Shown here one piece after another: positions 25,045-33,435 of a DNA stretch of 64,000 nt. The translations under genes were made by a program, and so were the position numbers. The DNA is from CAVVEQ01 sp963806635 (GTDB lineage: Bacteria; Chloroflexota; Anaerolineae; Anaerolineales; Anaerolineaceae): assembly GCA_963806635.1 (NCBI GenBank), contig CAWDZA010000015.1, positions 558,001-622,000 on the forward strand, read 5' to 3'. Under the pieces are notes generated by a model, which searched no databases, was not told where the DNA came from, and was given only the letters and a program-made list of their open reading frames with translations. The first letter of the stretch is position 1. The number at the start of each line of letters is the position of its first letter.

Positions 25045-25377
25045 TTATTGATCTTTGATCTCTAAGGTAGGAAACTCGTGACAGGAACCGCATCCGATAG
25101 AAGGTTCTTTAACGATCACCTGATTCTTCTGGCAGAATGCAGTCACATCAACATGCGGGGAAAGCCCCAGAAAACCGCCTGAAATTTTCCCCTGCTGGAT
25201 CATGAATTGACAGCCGTTGGCCCGTTGAATGGCGGGGGAGGGACAGGTTTTACACAATTTTGAGGACCAACCACCCTGGTTTGATGCCAGATTTAATAAC
25301 CGACACTCTTCAATATTCTTTCCCCGGAAATAATCTCCGTAAAAATATTTGCACTCGAAACCATAAGGCGTTTTCAT
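25045..25377 (-). CDS. Cysteine-rich protein of unknown function downstream of EF-P
   Basis: A 110-residue protein I do not recognise. It has eight cysteines (C9, C25, C42, C45, C56, C82, C96, C99), two of them in CxxC pairs (CKTC, CGSC), the last followed by His. There is no signal peptide or membrane helix, so a cytoplasmic metal- or Fe-S-binding protein is likely. The first part (YGFECKYFYGDYFRGKNIEEC) suggests a small zinc-finger-like fold. It follows efp by 23 bases on the same strand and ends at a clear terminator, so it is probably co-expressed with EF-P. No strong ribosome site is seen, which makes coupling plausible. Confidence 0.7.
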   Translation of the reverse strand: MKTPYGFECKYFYGDYFRGKNIEECRLLNLASNQGGWSSKLCKTCPSPAIQRANGCQFMIQQGKISGGFLGLSPHVDVTAFCQKNQVIVKEPSIGCGSCHEFPTLEIKDQ

Positions 25378-25400
25378 GAAATAGGCGGTTTCTTTGAAGG

Positions 25401-25964
25401 TTAATCCTGAACACGGGTTACATAGTTACCCGTGCGGGTATCCACGCGTATTTTATCGCCTTCCTTGATGAAGTAGGGCACATCCACCTGGATGCCTGTC
25501 TCTATGGTGACCTTCTTGGTGACACCGGTCGCAGTGTCGCCTTTCACGGCCATTTCGGCGCGAGTGACTTCAAAATCGACGGATGTGGGAAGCTCTATAT
25601 CGAGCGGTTCATTTTTATAAAAAACGAGCTTGCATTCCATGCTCTCTTTTAAATAACCTGTAGAATCGCCCAGGTTATCTTTTTCGACGGCAATCTGATC
25701 AAAGGTCTCGGTGTCCATGAAATGATAAATATCACCATCGTTGTAGAGATATTGGACGTTGTGGGCATCCAGGCGCACATCCTGGACACGGTCTCCGGAG
25801 GAGAAAGTCTTTTCAATAGTGGAGCCAGTTTTCAGATTGCGGGCTTTGATGCGGATGGTGGCATTACCACGGCCGGGTTTACTAAAACTGTATTCCAGAA
25901 CGCGAAACAAATTGTTGTCAAACTCAAAGATCACACCCTTGCGAAGATCATTTACATCAATCAT
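25401..25964 (-). CDS. efp: Translation elongation factor P
   Basis: A 187-residue EF-P that relieves ribosome stalling at polyproline. The ATG at 25964 gives the standard length and has AAGGA upstream; a longer reading to 26027 would run through the promoter. Domain I carries SKPGRGNATIRIKARN, so the tip residue is R32 instead of the lysine used for beta-lysylation or 5-aminopentanol modification. The C-terminal domain ends with VDTRTGNYVTRVQD as expected. Arg32 is the residue rhamnosylated by EarP in some proteobacteria, but unmodified Arg forms also occur. No EarP or EpmA-like gene is in this window. Confidence 0.96.
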   Translation of the reverse strand: MIDVNDLRKGVIFEFDNNLFRVLEYSFSKPGRGNATIRIKARNLKTGSTIEKTFSSGDRVQDVRLDAHNVQYLYNDGDIYHFMDTETFDQIAVEKDNLGDSTGYLKESMECKLVFYKNEPLDIELPTSVDFEVTRAEMAVKGDTATGVTKKVTIETGIQVDVPYFIKEGDKIRVDTRTGNYVTRVQD

Positions 25965-25998
25965 GACGATCCTTTCAAATCTTAAAGTTAACGAAAGG

Positions 25999-26027
25999 AT
26001 TATATCCTTTGCCTCGCAAGTCGGCAA
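25999..26027 (-). promoter_or_regulatory. Promoter of efp
   Basis: On the minus strand TTGCCG (26022-26027) and TATAAT (25999-26004) are 17 bases apart. An inverted repeat TTGCC-N9-GGCAA (26009-26027) overlaps the -35 and spacer and could bind a regulator. Confidence 0.65.
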
Positions 26028-26039
26028 GGAAATGAAAAT

Positions 26040-26062
26040 GGCCTGGCGCTTCAGGCCAGGCC
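26040..26062 (-). terminator. Terminator-like hairpin after hpf
   Basis: GGCCTGG and CCAGGCC form a 7-bp stem with a 9-base loop, followed on the minus strand by ATTTTC. It separates hpf from the efp promoter. Confidence 0.7.
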
Positions 26063-26079
26063 AAAGTAACGAAAATGGT

Positions 26080-26643
26080 TTAACCTAAGTTTGGTTCGAT
26101 CAGACCGTAATCACCATCGCGGCGGCGGTAAAGGACATTTATAGAACTGGTATTGGCGTTGTAGAAAATGAAGAAATTCTCATGCTCAAGGAGGCGCATC
26201 TGTTCGATGGCTTCCAGCTCATCCATCGGTACCAGGGTGAAAGATTTTCTTCTGGCGATTACCGGTCGGTTTTCTGATTCGATGTGAAGTGATGCTTCTT
26301 CTGCAGCTATAGCTTCAGCGACACTCTCTTTGTGGCTGCGTTGTTTTCGGCTTTTATATCTTTCGATTTGATGATGCATTTTTTCCAGCGCAGAATCGAT
26401 GGAGGTCATGATCTCATTGGAGCGTTCCTCTGTCCGAAGGATGCATGATTTCGCGTGGATTGTGATTTGAGCCACGTAGCGATCCTCAATATTTCTGGCA
26501 GTCTTTGAAAAGGATAGATCGACATCAACCTCCTGAATATTGGGGAGCAGGCGCTCGATTTTTATCATCTTTTTTTCTACATACTCCTTGAGCTTGTCGG
26601 TAGACTCAAGGTTCTTAAAGGAAACTTTCGTTGCGATAGTCAT
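26080..26643 (-). CDS. hpf: Ribosome hibernation-promoting factor, long form
   Basis: A 187-residue long-form HPF that dimerises idle ribosomes. The N-terminal S30AE domain begins MTIATKVSFKNLESTDKLKE and includes VDVDLSF and HAKSCILRTEER. The C-terminal dimerisation domain is KSFTLVPMDELEAIEQM with ENFFIFYNANTSSINVLYRR. AGGAGG stands six bases before the ATG. It lies 28 bases after comF, at the end of the tad-comF strand, and is followed by its own terminator. Confidence 0.95.
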   Translation of the reverse strand: MTIATKVSFKNLESTDKLKEYVEKKMIKIERLLPNIQEVDVDLSFSKTARNIEDRYVAQITIHAKSCILRTEERSNEIMTSIDSALEKMHHQIERYKSRKQRSHKESVAEAIAAEEASLHIESENRPVIARRKSFTLVPMDELEAIEQMRLLEHENFFIFYNANTSSINVLYRRRDGDYGLIEPNLG

Positions 26644-26671
26644 TTGTTGCCTCCTGTTTTAAGAATTCCGC

Positions 26672-27430
26672 TTAAATATCAGCGGGAATATGAATCAGAT
26701 CTTTGAATATGGGTCTGGAGAGAGTGATGCCGCACACCTTCAAAGAGCCTGCCACTTTAAGGGCTGAAGCACAGGCTGAAATCGAAGAGCCTGTGGTGGC
26801 GACATCATCGACAACGAGAATTGATTTACCATAGACCAATGCGGGGTCCGCCTGAAAAGCACCGTTAACGTTGGTCGCTCTTTCAGCAGCGGATAGACCT
26901 ACCTGGCTGCGTGTTTCTCGAATCCGTTTGACCGCCTTACTGGAGTAGGGAATATTATTCGCAAGCGCCAGTGGAAACGCAAACAAATCCGTTTGGTTGT
27001 AACCTCTCTGGCGGGAATGCTGGTGATTGATCGGTACGGGGACGATCAGGTCGACCTGCCAGGGCAACTGCGAAAAAAGCACTTGTAAATATTCTGACAA
27101 AGCAAGACCCAGACCGTAATCAGGATATTCTTTCATCCTTATAATAGCACTTCGCAGCGGTTCTGTATATTCCGAATATGAACGGAGGAAATCGTAAGGA
27201 GGATTTTCGTTTATGCATCGGTCACATGAAGATTGATATTTGACAGGGAGGCCACATCTTTTACATACGGGTGATGGCATCGGCGATATTTTTGATTTGC
27301 ATTCCGGGCACCAGCAAAAACCATTTTTCCCGCAACCAGCGCATGAGGGGGGAAAAACCCAATCTGCTGCACTCCAAACACTCTTATAAGCAGAAAAGGC
27401 TGCGCTCCGTGAGAAGTCAGCCGATAACAT
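26672..27430 (-). CDS. comF: ComF-family phosphoribosyltransferase-like protein
   Basis: A 252-residue ComF protein. The N-terminal zinc-ribbon-like part has PSCAGCGKNGFCWCPECKSK, CKRCGLPV and CDRC. The C-terminal type I phosphoribosyltransferase domain has the PRPP loop ILVVDDVATTGSSI. ComF family members support DNA uptake in naturally competent bacteria. It lies 15 bases downstream of tadC, so expression with the Tad pilus motor is likely; with RecJ and CinA-like genes nearby this hints at competence, but no comEA or comEC is in the window. Confidence 0.9.
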   Translation of the reverse strand: MLSADFSRSAAFSAYKSVWSAADWVFPPSCAGCGKNGFCWCPECKSKISPMPSPVCKRCGLPVKYQSSCDRCINENPPYDFLRSYSEYTEPLRSAIIRMKEYPDYGLGLALSEYLQVLFSQLPWQVDLIVPVPINHQHSRQRGYNQTDLFAFPLALANNIPYSSKAVKRIRETRSQVGLSAAERATNVNGAFQADPALVYGKSILVVDDVATTGSSISACASALKVAGSLKVCGITLSRPIFKDLIHIPADI

Positions 27431-27445
27431 CGTTTGCCCCTGGAG

Positions 27446-28396
27446 TTATTGAAATAAATTGCCGAGAGAAGAATGCATCAATTTTAAAGCAGCCGGTGTG
27501 AGAAGCACAATCATCAGACTGGGAAAAATCAGGAGACCCATCGGGATGAGCATTTTAATGGGCGCTTTATGGGCTTCCTCTTCAGCATGCTGGCGACGTT
27601 TGATACGCATTTGATCAGACTGGATACGCAATACCTTGGCCATGCTGACACCCAGCAACTCGGATTGGATAACCGCGGCGACGAAGCTGGTCAATTCGGG
27701 TAAACCAATCCGATCCGCCATGTCACGCAATGCTTCACGACGGAGTTTCCCCAACTGAATTTCCTGGATCACCCGGGCAAAAGCGAGCGAAAGTTCAGAA
27801 TTCCACTTCTCGCTAACTTTGGACATGGCAGCATCAAAACCGAGACCTGCCTCTACGCATATGGTCAGGAGATCCAAGGCATCTGGCAACGCGCGGCGGA
27901 TATTTTTCTGGCGGCGTGTTATGGCACTGCCCAAGAAAATCTGTGGAATGAAAAAACCAATGACAAAGGACGCAACGATCACCAGAAGCTTGCGTCCCAT
28001 CGGCCATTCACTGCCGATTCTGGAAAAAAGGACTAAAACCAGGACACCAAAGACGATTGCGCTCAAACCCTGGGCAGCTAAAAACATGGTGGGATCAAGT
28101 TGGGAAGGTGCACCTGCAAGCTCCAATTTCCGGGAGGTGGATTGCAGGGCGTTTTGAGGGGTGAAGCGGATCGCCAGGGTTCCAAAGGTGCGGGCGAGAG
28201 GATAGATGATGCGTTCCATGAAAGGCTGAGAAAGCTCGATCTTTTCCAGATTAACCTTTTCACCACGCTGGTTGAATTCCTCGAGACGGGCGTTGATCTC
28301 GCGCTGATCAGCGATTTGCGGGTTGCGAAGCCCAATGATCACAAGTCCCACGACACCCAGTAAAATGAACATCGCAATCGCAATAATAAGTAACAT
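27446..28396 (-). CDS. tadC: Tad pilus inner-membrane platform protein TadC
   Basis: A 316-residue type II secretion F-domain protein. It has an N-terminal helix, a pair near residues 105-150 and a C-terminal pair, with the conserved cytoplasmic block ALPDALDLLTICVEAGLGFDAAM and LTSFVAAVIQSELLGVSMAKVL. TadC works with TadB as the platform moved by the TadA motor. AGAGGAGG precedes the ATG. It follows tadB by 18 bases. Confidence 0.92.
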   Translation of the reverse strand: MLLIIAIAMFILLGVVGLVIIGLRNPQIADQREINARLEEFNQRGEKVNLEKIELSQPFMERIIYPLARTFGTLAIRFTPQNALQSTSRKLELAGAPSQLDPTMFLAAQGLSAIVFGVLVLVLFSRIGSEWPMGRKLLVIVASFVIGFFIPQIFLGSAITRRQKNIRRALPDALDLLTICVEAGLGFDAAMSKVSEKWNSELSLAFARVIQEIQLGKLRREALRDMADRIGLPELTSFVAAVIQSELLGVSMAKVLRIQSDQMRIKRRQHAEEEAHKAPIKMLIPMGLLIFPSLMIVLLTPAALKLMHSSLGNLFQ

Positions 28397-28414
28397 TTTC
28401 GCCTCCTCTGGCGA

Positions 28415-29380
28415 TCAGATCTCGATATCCGAGAGCTTGTTCATCGCAAAATACCCCGAAGTGATCAGCAGGACAACAACTGCCAGCGAGATATATCCAC
28501 AAGGTTGGGAACTTGGAAGGATGAACTCTTGCATGTAGGATGGGTTCAGAAGATACAGGATCCCAACAACAATGATGGGCATGAGGGCCAGAAAACGACC
28601 TGAATATTTCTGCTGGGCAGTCAGTGTGCGAATCTCACCTTTGATACGGACACGTTCGCGGATCGTATATGAAATGGTATCCAGAATTTCTGCCAGATTA
28701 CCGCCGACCTCACGCTGAACTTTCATTGCGGTGATTACCAGGTCAAGATCATCACTGGGGATGCGGCGAACCAAATTTTCCAGCGCCAGGCCCACATCAA
28801 TACCCAAAGCTTGTTCCTGAACCACTCGTCGAAATTCCTCGCTGATGGGTGGGGGGAGTTCCTTGCTGATGGCTTCCATGGATTGCAGCGTGGAATAACC
28901 TGCACGGAGACCATTCACCATCAAGTTCAGCATATCGGGAAGCTGTTCGTTGAAGCGAATCAGACGCTTGCCTTGCTGATTCTGAACATACACAAGCGGA
29001 ATAATGGCACCTACTACCGCTCCGACGGCAGCGAATAAAATATTACTTTTTGTAAGATAAAAGAGTAGTCCACCCAGGAATATGGATGCGATCACCATGA
29101 TCGCCATAAACTCGCCACCCTTAAGTTTGAGATCAGCGCGGGCGAGCATTTTTGCGATGCGTTCACCGAAAGTTGACCGTTCGACCCGCCGGTTTAACCA
29201 TTCTGTAAGTGGGCTGGTCTTCTTGCCGCCAGATTTAACTTTGGGTTCATCCACTTTCCCTAGGCTGCCGAGACGCTCATCCACGAGGGATCGTTCAGAC
29301 CGAATGGAAACTACGACGCCAATGATCAGCAAAATGAATGCAGCGGTGCCACCGAGAACAAGAATATATATTGGATTCAT
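28415..29380 (-). CDS. tadB: Tad pilus inner-membrane platform protein TadB
   Basis: A 321-residue F-domain platform protein. A helix at residues 4-24 precedes a charged linker (RSLVDERLGSLGKVDEPK), a helix pair near residues 95-130, the block QLPDMLNLMVNGLRAGYSTLQSM and LVITAMKVQREVGGNLAEIL, and C-terminal helices. It is the partner of TadC in the assembly platform. It lies ten bases after tadA. Confidence 0.92.
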   Translation of the reverse strand: MNPIYILVLGGTAAFILLIIGVVVSIRSERSLVDERLGSLGKVDEPKVKSGGKKTSPLTEWLNRRVERSTFGERIAKMLARADLKLKGGEFMAIMVIASIFLGGLLFYLTKSNILFAAVGAVVGAIIPLVYVQNQQGKRLIRFNEQLPDMLNLMVNGLRAGYSTLQSMEAISKELPPPISEEFRRVVQEQALGIDVGLALENLVRRIPSDDLDLVITAMKVQREVGGNLAEILDTISYTIRERVRIKGEIRTLTAQQKYSGRFLALMPIIVVGILYLLNPSYMQEFILPSSQPCGYISLAVVVLLITSGYFAMNKLSDIEI

Positions 29381-29390
29381 GGAAACACCT

Positions 29391-30797
29391 TTAGTACCGG
29401 CGTTGTTCCCCGGGTGAATAGATATTGGGTGGCAAACGGATACCCGCGAATTGGATCTTTTCCTCGAATTTCGGACGGATTCCAGTAGGGTGCAGGCGGC
29501 CGATCACCTTGTTATTTTCATAACCAACCTGTTCAAAAATAAAGATATCCTCCATGGTGATAACATCGCCTTCCATACCAACAACACCGGTGATATTGAC
29601 CACCTTACGGGTGCCATCGCGCATACGCTCCTGGTGGATGATCAACTCGATGGCGGAAGCAATTTGCTCGCGAATCGCGCGCATGGGCAAATCCATACCG
29701 GCCATCAGTGCCATGGTTTCGATACGGGAGAGGGTATCCCGCGGGCTGTTGGAGTGGCAGGTGGTCATGGAGCCATCATGACCGGTATTCATGGCCTGAA
29801 GCATGTCAATGGCTGCTGAATCGCGGATCTCACCAACTATGATGCGGTCCGGCCTCATTCGGAGGGCGTTAACCACCAACTCGCGGATGGTGATCTCACC
29901 GCGACCTTCGATGTTGGCAGGGCGAGATTCCAACGTCACAACGTGTTCCTGGCGGAGCTGAAGTTCGGCAGCATTTTCGATCGTAATGATGCGTTCCTCG
30001 GCTGGGATATAGGTGGAAAGAACATTCAGAAGTGTGGTTTTTCCAGAACCAGTACCGCCGGAGATGACAATATTGACCCGCGCTTTCACGCAGGCGGCCA
30101 GGAATTGAACCGACTCTGGCGTCAGTGAACCGTACTGTACCATTTGTTCAACGGTGATCGGGTTTTTTGAAAACTTACGGATGGTCAGTACCGGGCCGAC
30201 CAATGAAATGGGCGGAATGACCGCATTTACGCGGGAGCCATCCGGCAGACGCGCATCCACGTATGGGCTGGATTCGTCGATGCGACGACCGAGAGGGGAA
30301 ACGATCCTCTCAATGATGCGCATCACATGCTCATTGCTTTCAAAGGAGTTCTGCACCCGATAGATACGCCCCGCACGCTCCACATAAATGTGGGTGGCGC
30401 CGTTGACCATGATTTCTGTTACGGAGTCTTCCTCCAGAAGCTGTTGAAGTGGACCAAATCCGAGGATCTCAGCGGTTATTTGATCGAACAGTCGGGAGCG
30501 TTCCGGGCGGGAAAGGACAATGCCTTCCTCAGTTAAAATCTGCTCAAAAAGTTGCTGGATCACCTGACGTACCTGGGCAGTCTTACTTACATCCATGTTC
30601 GGATCCAACTCAGCAAGCAGCTTGGTTTGTACGCGATTTTTCAGATCCTGATAGGTATCCTGATTGGCGCCCATAATGGGACCAGTGCGTGGTTTCAACG
30701 GTTGAGCAGCAGTGTTGGCCGAGCTGTTGGAGAGGGGGCTGGTTCCAAAACCGGTGGAGGAGCTTTCACCGGGTTGAATCCTTTTTAAAATTGACAT
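29391..30797 (-). CDS. tadA: Tad pilus secretion ATPase TadA/CpaF
   Basis: A 468-residue GspE-superfamily ATPase powering Tad pilus extension and retraction. The N-terminal 65 residues are low-complexity. Then come the CpaF N-domain (ILGFGPLQQLLEEDSVTEIM), Walker A ISGGTGSGKTTLLN, the Asp box (ITIENAAELQL), Walker B region MRPDRIIVGEIRD and the His box TGHDGSMTTCHSNSPRD. GGAG lies upstream of the ATG. It sits between cpaE and tadB in the expected order. Confidence 0.96.
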   Translation of the reverse strand: MSILKRIQPGESSSTGFGTSPLSNSSANTAAQPLKPRTGPIMGANQDTYQDLKNRVQTKLLAELDPNMDVSKTAQVRQVIQQLFEQILTEEGIVLSRPERSRLFDQITAEILGFGPLQQLLEEDSVTEIMVNGATHIYVERAGRIYRVQNSFESNEHVMRIIERIVSPLGRRIDESSPYVDARLPDGSRVNAVIPPISLVGPVLTIRKFSKNPITVEQMVQYGSLTPESVQFLAACVKARVNIVISGGTGSGKTTLLNVLSTYIPAEERIITIENAAELQLRQEHVVTLESRPANIEGRGEITIRELVVNALRMRPDRIIVGEIRDSAAIDMLQAMNTGHDGSMTTCHSNSPRDTLSRIETMALMAGMDLPMRAIREQIASAIELIIHQERMRDGTRKVVNITGVVGMEGDVITMEDIFIFEQVGYENNKVIGRLHPTGIRPKFEEKIQFAGIRLPPNIYSPGEQRRY

Positions 30798-30818
30798 TCA
30801 GATAACTCCATAAAACAG

Positions 30819-32048
30819 TTACTTCTTGACCGGTGCTTCTGGTTCGATCTTGGCCATTTTCTCAGTAACGATCGCGGCCAGCTCGTAAAGTTTGCGACCT
30901 ACCGGAGAGGTTTTGAATTCAAGAACAAAAGGAACCCCGCGGTTCACCGAGTTCTGAACAATCTTGTCATCCTCTGGTATGGTGATGGATACTTCCTGGT
31001 GGAGACTTTCTTTGATCTTGTCGGCGGTGATCCCGATCTGGGGATTAAAGCGATTCAAGACAAAGATGATATGGTCACGGGGTATCCGTACCTGATCTGC
31101 CAGGTTGAGGAATAAATTGCAATTCTTGATGGAGGGAATTTCCTGAGATGTGACCAATACCATGGCGTCCATAACATCCATGGCGCTTAAAACATATTCT
31201 GTCAAAGCTGACGCAGAATCGACGATAACGTAAGGATAGATCTTCTTGAGATAGGATAAAAGTTTTCCGAATTCATCGCCCTTTACTGCATCTGCATGTT
31301 CTGGCCGAGGCGGGGCGGGGAGGAGGTGCATTCCCGAGGCGGCGTGCGTTACAACTACATCTTTAACCACATCTGAATCCAGATCATCCACCCTGCTGGT
31401 TAGATCGGTGATGTTGGTTTTGCTTTGTTCGTTTAAGAAAATGGCTACATCTCCAAATTGAAGGTTTCCATCCACAAGGATGGATTTTCTTTCTGGAGTG
31501 TTGAGGGCTAATGCCAGATTTGTGGCAACGGTTGTGGTGCCGACACCGCCTTTAGGGCTGAATACCACAATGATTCTGCCTGGCTCCCCATAACCACCAG
31601 ACATGGTCCCACCAGATGGTGCTCCCCCAGCGGGATAAGCGACGGACATCTTGCTTTTTTCTTCACGTGCTTTTTCCCCGGCACTTCGGACTGCGTTAGT
31701 AAGGTCATCCAGTACAAGCGGTTTGGGGAGAAAATCGTAGGCGCCGGCTTTCATGGCTTTTCGCATGTATTCCGTATCATTTTGCACGGAAAGCATGACC
31801 ACCTGGATTGCCGGCATTTTTCGATGGAGAACCTCAGTGGCGTTCAATCCATCCATATCCGGCATATTGATATCCATGATAACTACATCAGGATTCAATT
31901 TTTGAGATAACTCGACCGCTTCCTTGCCTGTTCGGCCGCTTTCCACCACTTCGATCCCCTGGTCGAAGGAAAGCATGCGTTTCAGGTTATCCCTGGTTTC
32001 GGCGATATCGTCAACGATGAGTACCCGAATCTTCTCTGGACCAGCCAT
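30819..32048 (-). CDS. cpaE: CpaE/TadZ-like pilus localisation ATPase with N-terminal receiver domain
   Basis: A 409-residue fusion. Residues 5-125 are a response-regulator receiver with the acidic pair D13-D14, phospho-acceptor D59 (VIMDINMPDMDG), Ser in MLSVQ and Lys in FLPKP, so it looks phosphorylatable. A linker of about 30 residues leads to a MinD/ParA-like ATPase with the deviant Walker A SPKGGVGTTTVATNLALAL. CpaE/TadZ places the Tad system in the cell. Many TadZ proteins have degenerate receivers; this one keeps its key residues. No cognate kinase is adjacent. Confidence 0.92.
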   Translation of the reverse strand: MAGPEKIRVLIVDDIAETRDNLKRMLSFDQGIEVVESGRTGKEAVELSQKLNPDVVIMDINMPDMDGLNATEVLHRKMPAIQVVMLSVQNDTEYMRKAMKAGAYDFLPKPLVLDDLTNAVRSAGEKAREEKSKMSVAYPAGGAPSGGTMSGGYGEPGRIIVVFSPKGGVGTTTVATNLALALNTPERKSILVDGNLQFGDVAIFLNEQSKTNITDLTSRVDDLDSDVVKDVVVTHAASGMHLLPAPPRPEHADAVKGDEFGKLLSYLKKIYPYVIVDSASALTEYVLSAMDVMDAMVLVTSQEIPSIKNCNLFLNLADQVRIPRDHIIFVLNRFNPQIGITADKIKESLHQEVSITIPEDDKIVQNSVNRGVPFVLEFKTSPVGRKLYELAAIVTEKMAKIEPEAPVKK

Positions 32049-32059
32049 AAAAACTCCGA

Positions 32060-33187
32060 TTATTGGGTCGCGGGTGCGGGGGTATTGTTTGTTGAAGGCC
32101 AGTTAGGATATGGAATATTGAGCGCTTCTGTTCTGGGTTCAACACCATATGGAAGTTTGGCAGGCAGCTGAATATTTTTCTGGTCCATGACAAACTGAAG
32201 GGTCACAGGCTGGGTGGAGAGGATCTGTAGATCACCAGCCGAGCGAAGTGCCATGGTCAATTGAACCTTGTTTGACAGCAAATAGTTGAGGAGGACTACA
32301 TCCTGCGGAGTTACGATCAGAGAAACAATATCCGGGTTCGCGGCGGCAATGGCAGCCGCACTTTGCGCATTTTGTGTGGCTTGGTCGGGGGTTGCATTTT
32401 CTCCCGCCTTTGGAAGAAGCTCGGCGGAGAAATCACCCACACGCAGGATGGTGGCATCCTGGATGACCGTCTGGCAAACCAAGCGGGGACGCTGTGATTC
32501 ACTGGGAACGGAGTAGGTGACCATGTTCAGGTTAGGATCGATAGCCGCATAACCCATCTTGGATGGATCGCCGGATGTATTGATATTGGCTGATACCGTA
32601 ACGCCGGTACAGTTTTCATCCGTGCAGTTAGCGCCTGGGGCTTTGACAATGGATGTGTAATTTGGCAGCTTCGACTGAAAATTCGTATCCAGGTCAGTCA
32701 GGAGCATGCAGCCAACCATCATCACGTGATCACCCATTTGCGGAGCGTAGGATACGAAGGTTTCACGGGTGACAGGAACTGAAAATGCGGTCATCCCTGT
32801 GGGAATTTGGAAGGAAGCCAGCGAACCGGTGGGTTGATCTACAACCATACCCTGGGTAAGCGGCATGCGGGCTTCAAGATCAAATTTTGCCCGTTTGCCC
32901 AAGACCTCGTTCATATCGGTGATGAAAGTTCCAGAAACCAGTTCAGTCCGTGGATATTTGACGTAAGTTAAAACACTCTCCGTGAACTGAGTGCCCTTGG
33001 CTATGGCCTGGGTGGTTAATACAATATCCACCAGTTCCCCTGAGGGGGTGGGCTGGGAAAGGGGTTGAGCAACCCCGGCTGGTTTATTAAAGAACGTCAG
33101 GTAACCATAAATCGCCCCCACAATGACGATTAACAAAACAGCGATAAGAATTATCGTCATGCCTCTTCTTCTTCCACCTGCAGCCAT
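32060..33187 (-). CDS. cpaB: Tad pilus assembly protein CpaB (SAF domain)
   Basis: A 375-residue protein with one N-terminal transmembrane helix (TIILIAVLLIVIVGAIYGYL) and an SAF domain (VLTTQAIAKGTQFTESVLTY, LGKRAKFDLEARMPLT). In diderms CpaB/RcpC associates with the secretin; no secretin gene is present here, as expected for a single-membrane cell. ATG 33187 is chosen because AAGGAGG lies five bases before it, while the GTG at 33193 would overlap that site. The C-terminal tail is Pro/Thr-rich. It is the first gene of the tad operon. Confidence 0.88.
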   Translation of the reverse strand: MAAGGRRRGMTIILIAVLLIVIVGAIYGYLTFFNKPAGVAQPLSQPTPSGELVDIVLTTQAIAKGTQFTESVLTYVKYPRTELVSGTFITDMNEVLGKRAKFDLEARMPLTQGMVVDQPTGSLASFQIPTGMTAFSVPVTRETFVSYAPQMGDHVMMVGCMLLTDLDTNFQSKLPNYTSIVKAPGANCTDENCTGVTVSANINTSGDPSKMGYAAIDPNLNMVTYSVPSESQRPRLVCQTVIQDATILRVGDFSAELLPKAGENATPDQATQNAQSAAAIAAANPDIVSLIVTPQDVVLLNYLLSNKVQLTMALRSAGDLQILSTQPVTLQFVMDQKNIQLPAKLPYGVEPRTEALNIPYPNWPSTNNTPAPATQ

Positions 33188-33223
33188 GTCCACCTCCTTA
33201 TTGATGCATAAATCTTAGGTTAA

Positions 33224-33252
33224 ATTTAAACTCATTATACGGCAATTGTCAA
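33224..33252 (-). promoter_or_regulatory. Promoter candidates for the tad operon
   Basis: On the minus strand a perfect TTGACA (33247-33252) is 17 bases from TTAAAT (33224-33229). A better -10, TATAAT (33234-33239), lies only seven bases from that TTGACA and lacks its own -35. One of the two is probably used. Confidence 0.5.
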
Positions 33253-33371
33253 CGGAAAAAGACCTTATAGAATTGTAAGGCTGCAATAATTATGCCAGAC
33301 GAAATTTTGACCGTACTGAAACTTATTTAGCAATAATTCGTAGATAGTCGTGGAAAAAATGAGCGAAATTG

Positions 33372-33389
33372 GCCAAAAATGGCTATAAT
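33372..33389 (+). promoter_or_regulatory. -10 element and adjacent palindrome upstream of the 183-aa gene
   Basis: GCCA-AAAA-TGGC (33372-33383) is a perfect short inverted repeat abutting TATAAT (33384-33389). No -35 hexamer is convincing, so the palindrome may be an activator or repressor site. Confidence 0.45.
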
Positions 33390-33435
33390 CAATTTGAAGA
33401 ATAATCGATGATCATGTTCTTTCAAGGAGGATAAA

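Noticed and set aside
25965..26027. Longer reading of efp
   Set aside because: It runs through the -10 and -35 elements, and AAGGA precedes the start at 25964.
33240..33252. TTGACA pairing with the nearby TATAAT as the tad promoter
   Set aside because: Only seven bases separate them; not a usable sigma-70 spacing.
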